From Salinibacter ruber DSM 13855 (GTDB lineage Bacteria > Bacteroidota > Rhodothermia > Rhodothermales > Salinibacteraceae), in NCBI RefSeq assembly GCF_000013045.1, contig NC_007677.1:124001-188000 (forward strand): DNA of 64,000 nucleotides, read 5' to 3'. This document shows, one piece after another, positions 1 through 8,945 of the stretch. The notes under the pieces were generated by a model. It was not told the origin of the DNA. It made no database searches and saw only the letters and a program-made list of their open reading frames with translations. The position numbers and the translations under genes are program-made. The number at the start of each line of letters is the position of its first letter. Within the stretch, counting starts at the first letter, position 1.

Positions 1-516
1 CTCGGCGAGGCCCTTAAGCCGGTCGACGTCCGCGGGCGGCGGAGATTGGGCCTCGGTGTCCAGGACGCACAACGATCCAATCCGGTGGCCCTGCGGGCCC
101 ACCAACGGGGCGCCGGCGTAAAAGCGAATCCCGGGATCCCCCGCGACCCATGGGTGATCGGCGAGCCGGTCGTCGTCCGTGGCGTTCGTAACGACCGTCG
201 CCCCCGGCGACCGCAGGGCCCGCGTGCAGAGGCGCGCCTTGATCCCGTCGCCCTCGTCCTGGAGGCCTGCATCGCGAAGCCCGTCGGCGGCCACGACCCG
301 CGGCTGCCCGTTTGCGTGGAGGGTGCCGATTCCCATCGGGGCCTCAAAGAGACGGGTGGCGAGGTCTAGGACGCGGCCAAAGGAGCGCTCGGGATCCACG
401 TCGGCCCCCGGATCGGCGTAGACCGCCGCGGGCGCGTTCGTGTCTGGACCCCAGCCGGCAGGCTCCGAGAACGAGGAACGAGAAAACGGAGCGGAGAAGG
501 GCTCGTCTGACTCCAT
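1..516 (-). CDS. GAF-domain sensor protein, C-terminal part outside the window
   Basis: The minus-strand frame stays open from an ATG at 516 to the window edge (172 codons), so only the N-terminal part is seen. After a Ser/Pro-rich lead of about 35 residues, residues 40-170 read as a GAF domain. The typical C-terminal half is clear: a 'WVAGDPGIRFYAGAPLV' stretch and then 'GSLCVLD'. GAF domains of this kind normally sit in front of a histidine kinase, a diguanylate cyclase or another GAF/PAS unit; which one applies here cannot be seen. The protein resembles the N-terminal half of the histidine kinase at 46200-47555. Family assignment is confident, output domain unknown. Confidence 0.75.
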   Translation of the reverse strand, partial: MESDEPFSAPFSRSSFSEPAGWGPDTNAPAAVYADPGADVDPERSFGRVLDLATRLFEAPMGIGTLHANGQPRVVAADGLRDAGLQDEGDGIKARLCTRALRSPGATVVTNATDDDRLADHPWVAGDPGIRFYAGAPLVGPQGHRIGSLCVLDTEAQSPPPADVDRLKGLAE

Positions 517-832
517 ACTGGAGCGTGTGGGAGGGCGCGTAAGAAAGAGCTCTGTCGGACGATGCGAACGCTGGCCTGCCGACCCGCTGGGGGCGCCGGA
601 AGCAGTGCGAGTTCTAAAAGAAGGACGAGTTCTTTCCTTTCAGAAAAGCAAAAGTTGTTCCCCGAACGCGCTCCGGCCCGGTCGAGGCCCCTGCCGGAGG
701 GGCATTCGAAAATCGGCCGGCCCGAACGAGACGCCCCGTCGTCGTGCGGGTCGGGGGAGCGGCGGGTCGCTCCGCGTTGCTGCGCGCGGTACGCGGTTGG
801 CCGTACAGGCAACGGTCGTTGGGGAGCAGGCG

Positions 833-864
833 CGATTGACAACAGGGCCGATTGACAACAGGGA
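833..864. repeat. 16-bp tandem duplication
   Basis: The 15-mer cgattgacaacaggg occurs at 833-847 and again at 849-863, one base apart, so the unit is 16 bp repeated twice. It lies in the intergenic region about 325 bp before the receptor start. It could be a slippage duplication or a pair of protein-binding half-sites; nothing in the sequence decides. Confidence 0.8.
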
Positions 865-1136
865 GTGCGGAAAACGAAGTCGCCCTTCTCAACCAGTTCC
901 GGAGAGAAACAGGTCTTCTCCGTTCGAACGTCTTGTTGGGAACGGTCTCGTCCGCAGGCACGCCCGGCTCGTGATGGAAAGAGCCCCCGGACACCCCGCG
1001 AAGCATATTCTTTCAGCGTGGTGGGGAGGCGAACAGCGATGGCAGTTCCCTCCCCGCGCCCTTCTTGGAATCTTTGCGGCTCTTCTGAGACTCTTCGTTT
1101 GCGAGGCCGCCGTCGTCCTCTGTACAACAGTCCCAG

Positions 1137-1161
1137 ATTGTTTGTAATAAGTCTAAATAAG
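1137..1161 (+). promoter_or_regulatory. Promoter/operator motif of TonB receptor 1
   Basis: The 25-bp sequence attgtttgtaa-TA-agtctaaataag ends 27 bp before the receptor ATG. The same sequence, differing only at the two capitalised bases, precedes the second TonB receptor at 29038-29062. The AT-rich segment taaata at 1154-1159 could serve as a -10 box, so a regulator bound here would cover the promoter. TonB receptors are usually iron-controlled by Fur or DtxR-type repressors, so an iron-responsive operator is the likely reading, but this is inference. Confidence 0.6.
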
Positions 1162-1188
1162 AAGCAACCCCGCGCTCAGCTCCTTCCG

Positions 1189-3927
1189 ATGCGCTTGCCC
1201 CTCCTTGCGATGCTTCTCACTGTGGTTCTGTCCTCGGGGGCTGTTCTTGGTCAGGACACCGATGAGCTCACCCTCCACGGGGTCGTTTCGAATGCAGACG
1301 GGGCTCCGCTACTCAACGCCACCGTGCGTGTCCAGGAGAATCACGTTGCCCTCACCGATACCACTGGCTACTACGAGCTTCGCGTACCGCGGAACGGCCT
1401 GCCGACCCGGATTGACGTAGAGGTGCGCTACGTGGGCAAGCGCACTCACCGGGCGACGCTGCAAGTTCCAGAGGATTCCAGTCGCCTGCGGCACGACGTC
1501 CGGCTTCCCGCCCTCGACCTATACATGGACGAGGTGACGGTGACGGCCGAGCGGGCACGGGAAAGCGTCTCGAACTCGACCTACATCATTGATCGTGCCG
1601 CCGTCGAGCAGTCCCAAGCGTTTACCCTTGCGGGTTTGTTGCAGCTCATCCCGGGGCAATCGATCACCAACCCCAGCCTGCAAGGGGCTCAGACGATCAA
1701 CTTCCGCACCGATGCCTCCGGCCCCTACAGCCGCAACAACGCGTTCGGGGTCGGCATCTTCATGAACGGTCGGGAGATCAACAACAACGCGAATATGCAG
1801 GGGCTCAATCCGGTCGAGAACCCGAGAGTGCCCTTCCGGTCGTTGGAAGGCGGTCGATTTGGGGATCGGGAGTACGAGACCGGCGATACACCCGGCGGCG
1901 GCTTCGACCTTCGCGAAATTCCGGTCGGCAACATCGAAGAGGTCGAAGTTGTCCGGGGGGTTGCCTCGGCCGAGCACGGGGATATTCTTGAGGGGGGCGT
2001 TTTCATCGAGACGACGGCGGGCCAGTCTCCGTGGAACGCACACCTGCGCCGGTCGGGCGGCGAGTTCAACCTCGGTGTGAACAAGGGCTTTCAGATCAGT
2101 CCCCGTCACATCCTCAACGCCAGCCTCGACTATCTGCGCAGCAACGACGACCCACGAGATCAGATCAAGACTTTCAACCGGATCTCTTCGTCGCTACTGT
2201 GGACCTCCTACTACGGTTCTGATCGGGACATCCGCAACACCCTGTCCCTGTCGTACCGAACGAACGTGGACGGCTTTAAAATTGACCCCGACTTCGACAC
2301 CCGGAAGCGCGTCTTCTACCGAGACCAACGGGTCTCTTTTTCGAACCGCCTCCGTTTGGCGGCCGAGAATGTACTCTACGACGAGATGACACTGTCGGCG
2401 TCGGGCAGCTGGGCGCGCAGCAAATCCCTGCTGAACGAGTACGTGAATCCCGGGGTGCAGCCCGGCAATGATACGAAACAGGAAGGGGTCAACGAAGGCT
2501 TCTTCATCCCGCCCAATTACCGTGGAAAACGGAAGATTTTGGGGGAGCCGGTTTCGTTGAGTGCGCGCCTGAAGCTGAATCGCGCCGTCCGGGTCGGGGA
2601 CTGGGATCTAAACCTCGCCTACGGGGGCGACGTCAGCTTCGACGCAAACTACGGGGCAGGACGCCTCATCAATCCCCGTCGTCCCGTTCCCCGAAACATA
2701 TCCTCCAGCCGGTCGACCTCGTTCGAGGCGAGACGCCCGGCTCTCGTACAGGGCGGGGCGTACGTCGAGAGTACCGTCTCGGGGACGATTGGGGGCCACA
2801 AACTTGTGAGCACCATCGGTCTTCGCGGCGATAGTCAGCACGGGTACGAGACCCTCTCTCCGCGAATCAACACGCGGTTTTACCTGACCGATCATCTCTC
2901 CCTGACCGGGGCCTACGGCCTGCAGGTGAAATCCCCGGGCCTGATCCATCTCTACCCCGGCGCCGACTATCGCGACTACGCCCTCCTCAACAGCTACACC
3001 GGAGACGTGGGCGAAAGTGTGTACCTCGCGTACACCCACGTCGAGCGGGACGTGACCGATAACGTGCAGCCGATGCGCTCGCGACGCCTGGAGGCTGGGC
3101 TGGAATGGTCGGCTCAGGGGACGACGATCAGCACAACGGCGTACCGCAACGTCACCGATAACGGCATTACCGTGCAGCGGAGGCCGGAGCACATAAACCT
3201 GCCGGTGTATGAGATGCAGGGACAGGGGGCGGATGGAGCGCCCGAGTTCGTCGACACCGGCGATACCGAGCGGGTCGTCTATCCACAGGGCTACGTCACC
3301 AATGCCCTCTACACCCGCAATTGGGGCGTGGAGCTGACCGCCTCCACGCCCAAGATTGAGGTGATTCAGACCTCCTTTTCCCTGAATCTCTCCTACAACC
3401 AGAGCTACTACTACAACCGGTCCAACAGCTTTAACGCCACCGATCCGGTGACGAAGCCGGAAAATGAGATTCGGTACGGCGTCTACCCGAATACCAAGCA
3501 AAAAAGCGGGCGGCTCCAGGGCACGTTAACCTCCACGCATCACATTTCGGATCTCGGACTGCTGCTGACGCTCCGCACCGAGGCGTTTCTGTACGACTAC
3601 GAGCGGACGCTCGACAATTCAAATCGGGCCGTCGCCTACGTCAATGACGAAGCGGAAATCGTCCCGATTCCGGAAGGGGAGGTGGACGATGCGCGCTTCG
3701 ACGTGCTGGACCGGGCCCCCTCGGAAGGCACCTTCCGACACTACCCCCCTTTTGCCTACTTCAATCTCCACGCCAATATTAGCAAAGACATTGGCAAGGC
3801 TGTACGACTCTCTTTCTTTGCAAACAATGTTCTCAATCTACGTCCCCGCGTGTGGAAGAATGGGCGTCCAAAAGAGCGGCTCAACCAACCGCCCTACGTG
3901 GGGATGGAACTCCGCCTTACTCTGTAA
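1189..3927 (+). CDS. TonB-dependent outer-membrane receptor
   Basis: This 912-residue protein should be an outer-membrane active transporter energised by TonB/ExbBD. The ATG at 1189 was chosen because it opens a clean signal peptide ending at 'SSGAVLGQ'. Residues about 27-115 form a carboxypeptidase-regulatory-like beta-sandwich (start 'LHGVVSNADGAPLLNATV'), which is common in Bacteroidota receptors. Residues about 120-290 form the plug, with 'IEEVEVVRGVASAEHGDILEGGVF'-type plug endings, and the rest is a beta-barrel rich in alternating aromatic residues. It is the first gene of a tight cluster: the DUF4876-type lipoprotein follows after 22 bp. The ligand cannot be read from sequence. A conserved promoter motif at 1137-1161 suggests metal-dependent control. 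Confidence 0.93.
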   Translation: MRLPLLAMLLTVVLSSGAVLGQDTDELTLHGVVSNADGAPLLNATVRVQENHVALTDTTGYYELRVPRNGLPTRIDVEVRYVGKRTHRATLQVPEDSSRLRHDVRLPALDLYMDEVTVTAERARESVSNSTYIIDRAAVEQSQAFTLAGLLQLIPGQSITNPSLQGAQTINFRTDASGPYSRNNAFGVGIFMNGREINNNANMQGLNPVENPRVPFRSLEGGRFGDREYETGDTPGGGFDLREIPVGNIEEVEVVRGVASAEHGDILEGGVFIETTAGQSPWNAHLRRSGGEFNLGVNKGFQISPRHILNASLDYLRSNDDPRDQIKTFNRISSSLLWTSYYGSDRDIRNTLSLSYRTNVDGFKIDPDFDTRKRVFYRDQRVSFSNRLRLAAENVLYDEMTLSASGSWARSKSLLNEYVNPGVQPGNDTKQEGVNEGFFIPPNYRGKRKILGEPVSLSARLKLNRAVRVGDWDLNLAYGGDVSFDANYGAGRLINPRRPVPRNISSSRSTSFEARRPALVQGGAYVESTVSGTIGGHKLVSTIGLRGDSQHGYETLSPRINTRFYLTDHLSLTGAYGLQVKSPGLIHLYPGADYRDYALLNSYTGDVGESVYLAYTHVERDVTDNVQPMRSRRLEAGLEWSAQGTTISTTAYRNVTDNGITVQRRPEHINLPVYEMQGQGADGAPEFVDTGDTERVVYPQGYVTNALYTRNWGVELTASTPKIEVIQTSFSLNLSYNQSYYYNRSNSFNATDPVTKPENEIRYGVYPNTKQKSGRLQGTLTSTHHISDLGLLLTLRTEAFLYDYERTLDNSNRAVAYVNDEAEIVPIPEGEVDDARFDVLDRAPSEGTFRHYPPFAYFNLHANISKDIGKAVRLSFFANNVLNLRPRVWKNGRPKERLNQPPYVGMELRLTL

Positions 3928-3949
3928 CCGAGACAACACGTAGACCACG

Positions 3950-5395
3950 ATGAACGCACTGCTTCGTACCCCCCTTCTGTACCTGTGTCTCCTGATCACC
4001 GGGGCCGTCTTCGCGGGCTGTGATTCCAATCCGTCCGGGGTAGAACCGGTCGACATCACCGTCAATCTGGCCTTCAGCGAGGGCTACGACAGCGCAGCGT
4101 CCGCCGGGACCCGGGTGACCCTGACCAACATCAGTTCGCAGGAAACCTTCGAGGCGGAGGTGACCGAGGAGGGACAAGCGTCCTTCCAAGACGTGCCGGC
4201 GGGAGACTATAACGTTTCCGCCGTGCTCACGCTCGATCGCCAAACGGTCTTCGAGTTGACCGGCAACTATCCCGACAAAGACGAGCTGTCGTTCAATGGC
4301 ACCGTCAGCGACGTGCGAATTAACCAAAATACCGAGCCCCTCACGGTGGAACTCACGGCAGGCCGCCTGGGCGACTTGGTCATCAAGCAGATATACTACG
4401 CCGGTTCTGACATCATCGAGGGGGCCGGCTTCCGTGATCAGTATCTTTCGATCTACAACAACTCCAACCGCGACATCAACCTGGACGGGCTGTACGTGAT
4501 GGGCGTGCACGGCAATAGGACCCCGGACGGTGAAAACAGCCAGTACTTGACCGAAGACGGGCAGTTCGACTGGAATCAGTCGGTTGGCATGCCGGACAGC
4601 GTCAACGCCAACGAGGACTTCCTCTACGCCAAGTACATCTATCAAATTCCGGAAGATGGAACGCCCGATATCTTGCCTCCGGGAGAGAGCGTGGTCATTG
4701 CACAGAACGCGCTCAATCACAAGCAGCCCTACGTCAACGCAGAGGGGGACACGGTTTCGGCCGGTGATCCGAGCCTGACGGTGGATCTCAGCGGGGCCGA
4801 TTACGAGGTGTACCTGGCCGACCAAATCGATGACCCGCAGCCCTCGGACCTCGACAACCCCAACGTGCCGAATCTGCGCAGCATCTTCATCTTTGGGGAC
4901 GACTTCATTCTCGATCCGCTTGGGCGAGATGCCTACGCCCTCTTCCGCACCGATACGCCCGCCAGTGACTTCGAGGCGTACGCCGAGCCGACGGAGCGGG
5001 ACGTTACCGAAAATACGACCCTGTACCCACAGATCCCGACCGACTGGATTGTGGACGCCGTCGAGACACAGCCCGCCCCCACCGACGATCAGATTCCGCG
5101 GAAGCTGCAGAATAGATTGGATGCGGGCTACACGTTCGTGCCGGGAGACTTCTACTCCTCGCAATCCGTGATTCGTCTGCTCTCCAAAGACCAGGAAGAC
5201 CGGTCCATCCTGGAAGATACGAACAACTCCGAGGAGAACTTCACCTTTCTAGAGAAGGCGACCCCACGGGCGATGCCGCCCCAGACGGCCAATACCCCAA
5301 CCGGTACGCAACGACAGCGTCTGCGGACGAAACGGGAGCGCGCGATTTCCCTCGATACGTTTGAGTCCCGGTGGGCCCCACGCGTGAACCGATGA
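3950..5395 (+). CDS. DUF4876-type surface lipoprotein
   Basis: The 481-residue product begins with a lipoprotein signal ending in the lipobox 'VFAGC' (Cys about 25), so it is probably anchored to the outer membrane. Residues about 35-140 read as a beta-sandwich resembling prealbumin/CarboxypepD-type folds ('QASFQDVPAGDYNVSAVL'). Residues about 145-430 match the pattern I associate with DUF4876, including 'GDLVIKQIYYAGS' and 'DQYLSIYNNSNRDINLDGLYV'. Families like this sit beside TonB receptors in Bacteroidota, where they may help capture the ligand. The gene follows the receptor by 22 bp, and its TGA overlaps the start of the next gene, so the three are probably one operon. The precise role is unknown. 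Confidence 0.8.
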   Translation: MNALLRTPLLYLCLLITGAVFAGCDSNPSGVEPVDITVNLAFSEGYDSAASAGTRVTLTNISSQETFEAEVTEEGQASFQDVPAGDYNVSAVLTLDRQTVFELTGNYPDKDELSFNGTVSDVRINQNTEPLTVELTAGRLGDLVIKQIYYAGSDIIEGAGFRDQYLSIYNNSNRDINLDGLYVMGVHGNRTPDGENSQYLTEDGQFDWNQSVGMPDSVNANEDFLYAKYIYQIPEDGTPDILPPGESVVIAQNALNHKQPYVNAEGDTVSAGDPSLTVDLSGADYEVYLADQIDDPQPSDLDNPNVPNLRSIFIFGDDFILDPLGRDAYALFRTDTPASDFEAYAEPTERDVTENTTLYPQIPTDWIVDAVETQPAPTDDQIPRKLQNRLDAGYTFVPGDFYSSQSVIRLLSKDQEDRSILEDTNNSEENFTFLEKATPRAMPPQTANTPTGTQRQRLRTKRERAISLDTFESRWAPRVNR

Positions 5396-6924
5396 TGGAT
5401 CCTGTCCAACGGCTAAGCCTCCTCGTAGCACTCGTCCTCGGGCTCTTCTGTGCTGCAGCGGCCCCCCCCGCTGCAGCACAGGGCCTGTCCGGGATTCGTG
5501 GGGACGTGTCCACGTCCACGTGGCTTTCCCTGAGGCACGGAGCTGAACTGCCGATTCGGTCGTTACTCGCCGACACTACCTACAGCGCCAGCGTCCTACA
5601 GGCGACCAACACCCAGGGCCCGCTCCGCACGTATCAGGACCCGGAGTCTGCCCGTGTGGGCTCGTTGACGTCGTACGGGCTTACGTCGTACAAAGGGCTC
5701 CGATTGGAGGGACGCTTTCAGTACCGGAAGGAGCGTCAAAACGGAATTGGGTGGAAGCTCGGTCGCAACGTCTCCCGTCGGCCGTACTACTTCGCCAACA
5801 TCAAGCCGGGGGACTGGGACAACGATCGCTATGAGGTGAACCTGACCGGAGGGACCACATTTTTTGGCGATCATTTGCTCGTGGCCGGTGGGGCAGACTA
5901 TCAGGTCGAACGCCTAGCCCGCTACAACGACCCCCGTCCAAGTCTCAACTACTACAATCTGTTTGTAGAAGGACAGGTGGGGGGGCGCATAGGCGGCCAC
6001 ACCGTGGCGTTGTACTACGGAACCGGCGACGCCGAAGAAAACGGCGACGTTAGCAACTACAACCGCGCGCACGACAGCTTCGGCGAGCGGGAATACAATG
6101 TCATCACGACGACGGGGCTTGGGAGCTACAATTTCGCGCGGTTCGGCTCCTACGAGCGGCCGACGACGCGAACCGAGGTGGGGGTGACGTACGCAGTCGA
6201 CGGGAACCACGTCCAATTTACTGGGGAACTGGTCGGGGGACGCAGTGAATCCGAGTTCATTCGGACGGTCAGTGATACCCGCGAGACACCGGGAACCTAT
6301 CGGGAAGAGACCGTGCGGGGGACTGCTTTCCTGACCGTCTCCCAGCCGGGATACCGCCTGCAGGTGCGAAGCGAAACCCAGTACAAGGACGGGCACGACC
6401 GGAATGAGGTCTTTGCGGGGGCGAATTACTTCCGTACCGGATGGCGTCAGAACCTTGATCTGTTTGTCCACTCTCAGGCGGAGCCCCTGACGCTCCAGGC
6501 CACCCTGGACTACAACCGCCAATCCGTCACTGACCGCAACGCCTCCCATCACTACGAATACGCCTGGCTGGCGCCGGGCCTGTCGGCACAGTACTCGTGG
6601 ACGACGGGCCCGCGGCGATACACCCTCATCCCCGGGGCGTCCTACCGGATGCCGCTTTCGCAGTCCGCCCGCGTACCACGGAAGAACCGAAATCTGTACA
6701 CCAAGTATGTTCTCGCTCCGGATTACTACAGGCACACCGCTCGTGTTGTGCGGCTCCGCGGAGGCGTTCAGCTCCTGCAACAGTTTGAGAAGCTGTCGGT
6801 CGGGTTGCTGGTCGAGTACCGGCGCCGGATGGCCGTCGAGGACGGAGTGGTTCTGGGGATCCCCGAATTTCTGCCGGGAGAGACCCGAAACACTATTTCG
6901 ATGACCCTGCAGTTCTTCCATTAG
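5392..6924 (+). CDS. DUF6850-type outer-membrane beta-barrel protein
   Basis: The 510-residue protein starts at an ATG that overlaps the preceding stop (ATGA at 5392-5395), which points to translational coupling. A GTG at 5371 is in frame but would put charged residues ahead of the signal peptide. The signal peptide runs to 'APPAAAQG'. The remainder alternates hydrophobic and polar residues with many Tyr/Arg, and the chain ends in a strand finishing 'MTLQFFH', all typical of an outer-membrane barrel. I assign DUF6850 from the overall pattern and the conserved receptor-DUF4876-barrel-peroxidase order. It may be a partner pore for the receptor; the function is not established. Confidence 0.7.
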   Translation: MMDPVQRLSLLVALVLGLFCAAAAPPAAAQGLSGIRGDVSTSTWLSLRHGAELPIRSLLADTTYSASVLQATNTQGPLRTYQDPESARVGSLTSYGLTSYKGLRLEGRFQYRKERQNGIGWKLGRNVSRRPYYFANIKPGDWDNDRYEVNLTGGTTFFGDHLLVAGGADYQVERLARYNDPRPSLNYYNLFVEGQVGGRIGGHTVALYYGTGDAEENGDVSNYNRAHDSFGEREYNVITTTGLGSYNFARFGSYERPTTRTEVGVTYAVDGNHVQFTGELVGGRSESEFIRTVSDTRETPGTYREETVRGTAFLTVSQPGYRLQVRSETQYKDGHDRNEVFAGANYFRTGWRQNLDLFVHSQAEPLTLQATLDYNRQSVTDRNASHHYEYAWLAPGLSAQYSWTTGPRRYTLIPGASYRMPLSQSARVPRKNRNLYTKYVLAPDYYRHTARVVRLRGGVQLLQQFEKLSVGLLVEYRRRMAVEDGVVLGIPEFLPGETRNTISMTLQFFH

Positions 6925-6969
6925 CGACGACGCACAATCAGTGTCCTCAACACAGCCACATTTCCCTGT

Positions 6970-7371
6970 ATGAAAATACGCCGTTGTTGTCTGGCTGTAC
7001 TCTCGCTCCTACTGCTCGCCTGCGGCGATACTCTTGAAGAGTCACAGGAACGCAGCCAGGCTGCTGCTGACTCAGCCCGTCAGACGTTGGACGCGGCCGA
7101 TGACCAGGAACAAGACGTTCTCATCACGGCGGATTCGATGAGGGGCTTCTCGCAGGAGGTCTTCAATAAATGGAAAAAGGAAGAGGAGGCGGCGTTCTCT
7201 CATCTTGTTCGCGTCACGAGTCTAGATAGCCTCAAACAGTACGTTGAGGTTCAGTGGAAGGGGGACAAAGAGCCGCCTCCCAGTGCTGTGTTCGACGGGC
7301 GCAAGTATTACGTCGATCCGGACAAGAAGGGCTTTTTCGTACAGGTGCACACGGTCGAAGATGCTCCTTGA
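6970..7371 (+). CDS. Small lipoprotein, unknown function
   Basis: A 133-residue protein with a short signal peptide and lipobox 'LLLLAC' (Cys about 18). It is followed by a Gln/Ala/Ser-rich, probably helical linker (residues 22-50) and a compact C-terminal part with 'YVEVQWKGDKEPPPSAVF' and 'KYYVDPDKKGFFVQVHTVE'. No family is recognised. It lies 45 bp after the barrel gene and 113 bp before the peroxidase on the same strand, so it is probably co-transcribed and periplasmic, perhaps assisting one of them. Confidence 0.75.
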   Translation: MKIRRCCLAVLSLLLLACGDTLEESQERSQAAADSARQTLDAADDQEQDVLITADSMRGFSQEVFNKWKKEEEAAFSHLVRVTSLDSLKQYVEVQWKGDKEPPPSAVFDGRKYYVDPDKKGFFVQVHTVEDAP

Positions 7372-7484
7372 TGGGCCACTATCTACCGGAGGGCTTCGGC
7401 CGTACCCGATCGGGCACAGATGTCCCGGCGCGGAACGACATTCCCTTCTAGTCACGGGCAATCGATGATGAACAAGTACAACTG

Positions 7485-8615
7485 ATGCGCGACGGTCTAC
7501 TTCTGGGGGGTACGCTACTGGTCCTGATCGCGGTTGTGATCTGGGATTTCCGTTCGTCTCCCGATCTCAGTGATCCCGAGTCGCTTCGGAAGGTGTACAC
7601 CTCCGATCCGTCCGACTGGCCCGAGCCCACGGTCGAGGACTCCATCCAGTGGAAGGCGTTGGGGGCTCTTCCCGACTCCCCGTACCGGAACGTCGACAGC
7701 TTGGAGAGCCTGACGACCCTCGGGAAGAAGCTCTTTTTCGACCCGCGCCTCTCCTCGTCCAACCAGATCAGCTGTTCGTCGTGTCACGATCCGGCCCGGG
7801 GGTGGTCCAACGCGCGGCCCACGGCGGTGGGGCACGACCACCAAACTGGCAAGCGCAACGTCCCCAGTCTGCTTAACATCTGGGCGATGGATCCGCTTTT
7901 CTGGGACGGGCGCGAGGACAGCCTGGCTGCCCAATACATCCACGCCGTTTCGGATTCGATCGAGATGAACCAGGACCCGGACGCGCTCCCCGGCAAGCTG
8001 GCGGCAATTCCGGGCTACAATGCACTGTTTGCCCGGGCGTTTGCGGACTCGTCGGTCACGCTCGGGCGCATCGGGCGGGCCCTCGCGCAGTTCCAGCGGA
8101 CCATCGTGAGTCGGGAGAGCGACTTCGACCGGTTCGTTCAAGGAGAGGAGCAGGCGCTTTCGGACGAGGCCCTGCGAGGCCTGCACCTGTTCCGGACGAA
8201 GGCCCGTTGTATGAACTGTCATCACGGCCGCCGTTTTACGGACCAGAAATTCCACAACCTCGGTCTTCACTACTACGGACGGAAGCGAGAAGACCTCGGG
8301 CGGTATAACGTGACCGGCGATCCGGATGACATGGGGAAATTCCGCACGCCGTCGTTGCGGGACGTCGCCTACACCGGGCCGTGGTTTCACAACGGGCTCG
8401 TCAACGACTTGGAGCACGCCATCAACATGTACGAGCACGGCATGGCGCGCCCTGAGCCCCGGCCCGGTATGGAGGACGATCCCCACTATCCGGTGACCTC
8501 TCCCCTTCTAAAAGAACTCGACTTGACGAGGGCGGAAACGGACGCCCTCGTCGCCTTTCTCCACTCCATCTCCGAGCGGCCCCGTCGCGTGCGGCGCCCT
8601 GAACTCCCCCAGTAG
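7485..8615 (+). CDS. Di-haem cytochrome c peroxidase (CcpA/MauG family)
   Basis: The 376-residue protein has an N-terminal membrane anchor (residues 4-20) and two c-type haem sites, CSSCH at 97-101 and CMNCH at 242-246. The family signature 'GKFRTPSLRDVAYTGPWFHNG' follows. Family members are periplasmic and reduce hydrogen peroxide using a c-type cytochrome, or in MauG-like branches oxidise a protein or metal-bound substrate. Its place behind a TonB receptor, DUF4876 and DUF6850 genes suggests a redox step on the imported ligand or protection from peroxide generated there. That link is inference; the family call is firm. Confidence 0.93.
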   Translation: MRDGLLLGGTLLVLIAVVIWDFRSSPDLSDPESLRKVYTSDPSDWPEPTVEDSIQWKALGALPDSPYRNVDSLESLTTLGKKLFFDPRLSSSNQISCSSCHDPARGWSNARPTAVGHDHQTGKRNVPSLLNIWAMDPLFWDGREDSLAAQYIHAVSDSIEMNQDPDALPGKLAAIPGYNALFARAFADSSVTLGRIGRALAQFQRTIVSRESDFDRFVQGEEQALSDEALRGLHLFRTKARCMNCHHGRRFTDQKFHNLGLHYYGRKREDLGRYNVTGDPDDMGKFRTPSLRDVAYTGPWFHNGLVNDLEHAINMYEHGMARPEPRPGMEDDPHYPVTSPLLKELDLTRAETDALVAFLHSISERPRRVRRPELPQ

Positions 8616-8945
8616 GCAGTCAGTGCCCCGGACATCCTGGGCTGTGCCCGTGAGGCATCTCGTGGGCCGGGACCGGGTGGGTCGAGCGGAAAACGGGTGC
8701 TGATCCGTTCAGTCGGATGCTGGCGGCCACGGCCATGAGGGCCGGTTCCCGGCCGGGAGCGCAACGTCTCGTTTTGAGAGCGGGACCGGTCGGCGGCGCC
8801 CCTCGAAGGCCCAGACACGACCAGGCCGATTCGGAGTGGGGACGTGAGGGCCACCGCTTGTTGGTTTGTCTCCGGTCTGGTTACCTTCAAATCGGAAAAC
8901 AAAACACGGCGTCTCGTGTCTGCCACACACAATTCTCGTCCCTCA
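8616..8945. other. Intergenic, no feature seen
   Basis: 330 bp between the peroxidase and the PD40-type lipoprotein. Short overlapping ORFs occur on both strands but none has a start, codon pattern or motif that supports a gene. It should contain the promoter of the next gene. Confidence 0.5.

Larger units (their letters stand above)
517..1188. other. Intergenic region upstream of the first TonB receptor
   Basis: No convincing gene. The stretch separates divergently transcribed genes, so it should hold promoters for both. It contains a 16-bp tandem duplication at 833-864 and a 25-bp motif at 1137-1161 shared with the second TonB receptor; both are listed separately. An upstream in-frame extension of the receptor ORF to 865 exists but lacks a signal peptide at its start and runs through the promoter motif, so it is not used. 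Confidence 0.6.

Noticed and set aside
865-1188. In-frame upstream extension of the first TonB receptor
   Set aside because: It would place over 100 Arg/Ser/Pro-rich residues before an excellent signal peptide and would cover the promoter motif.
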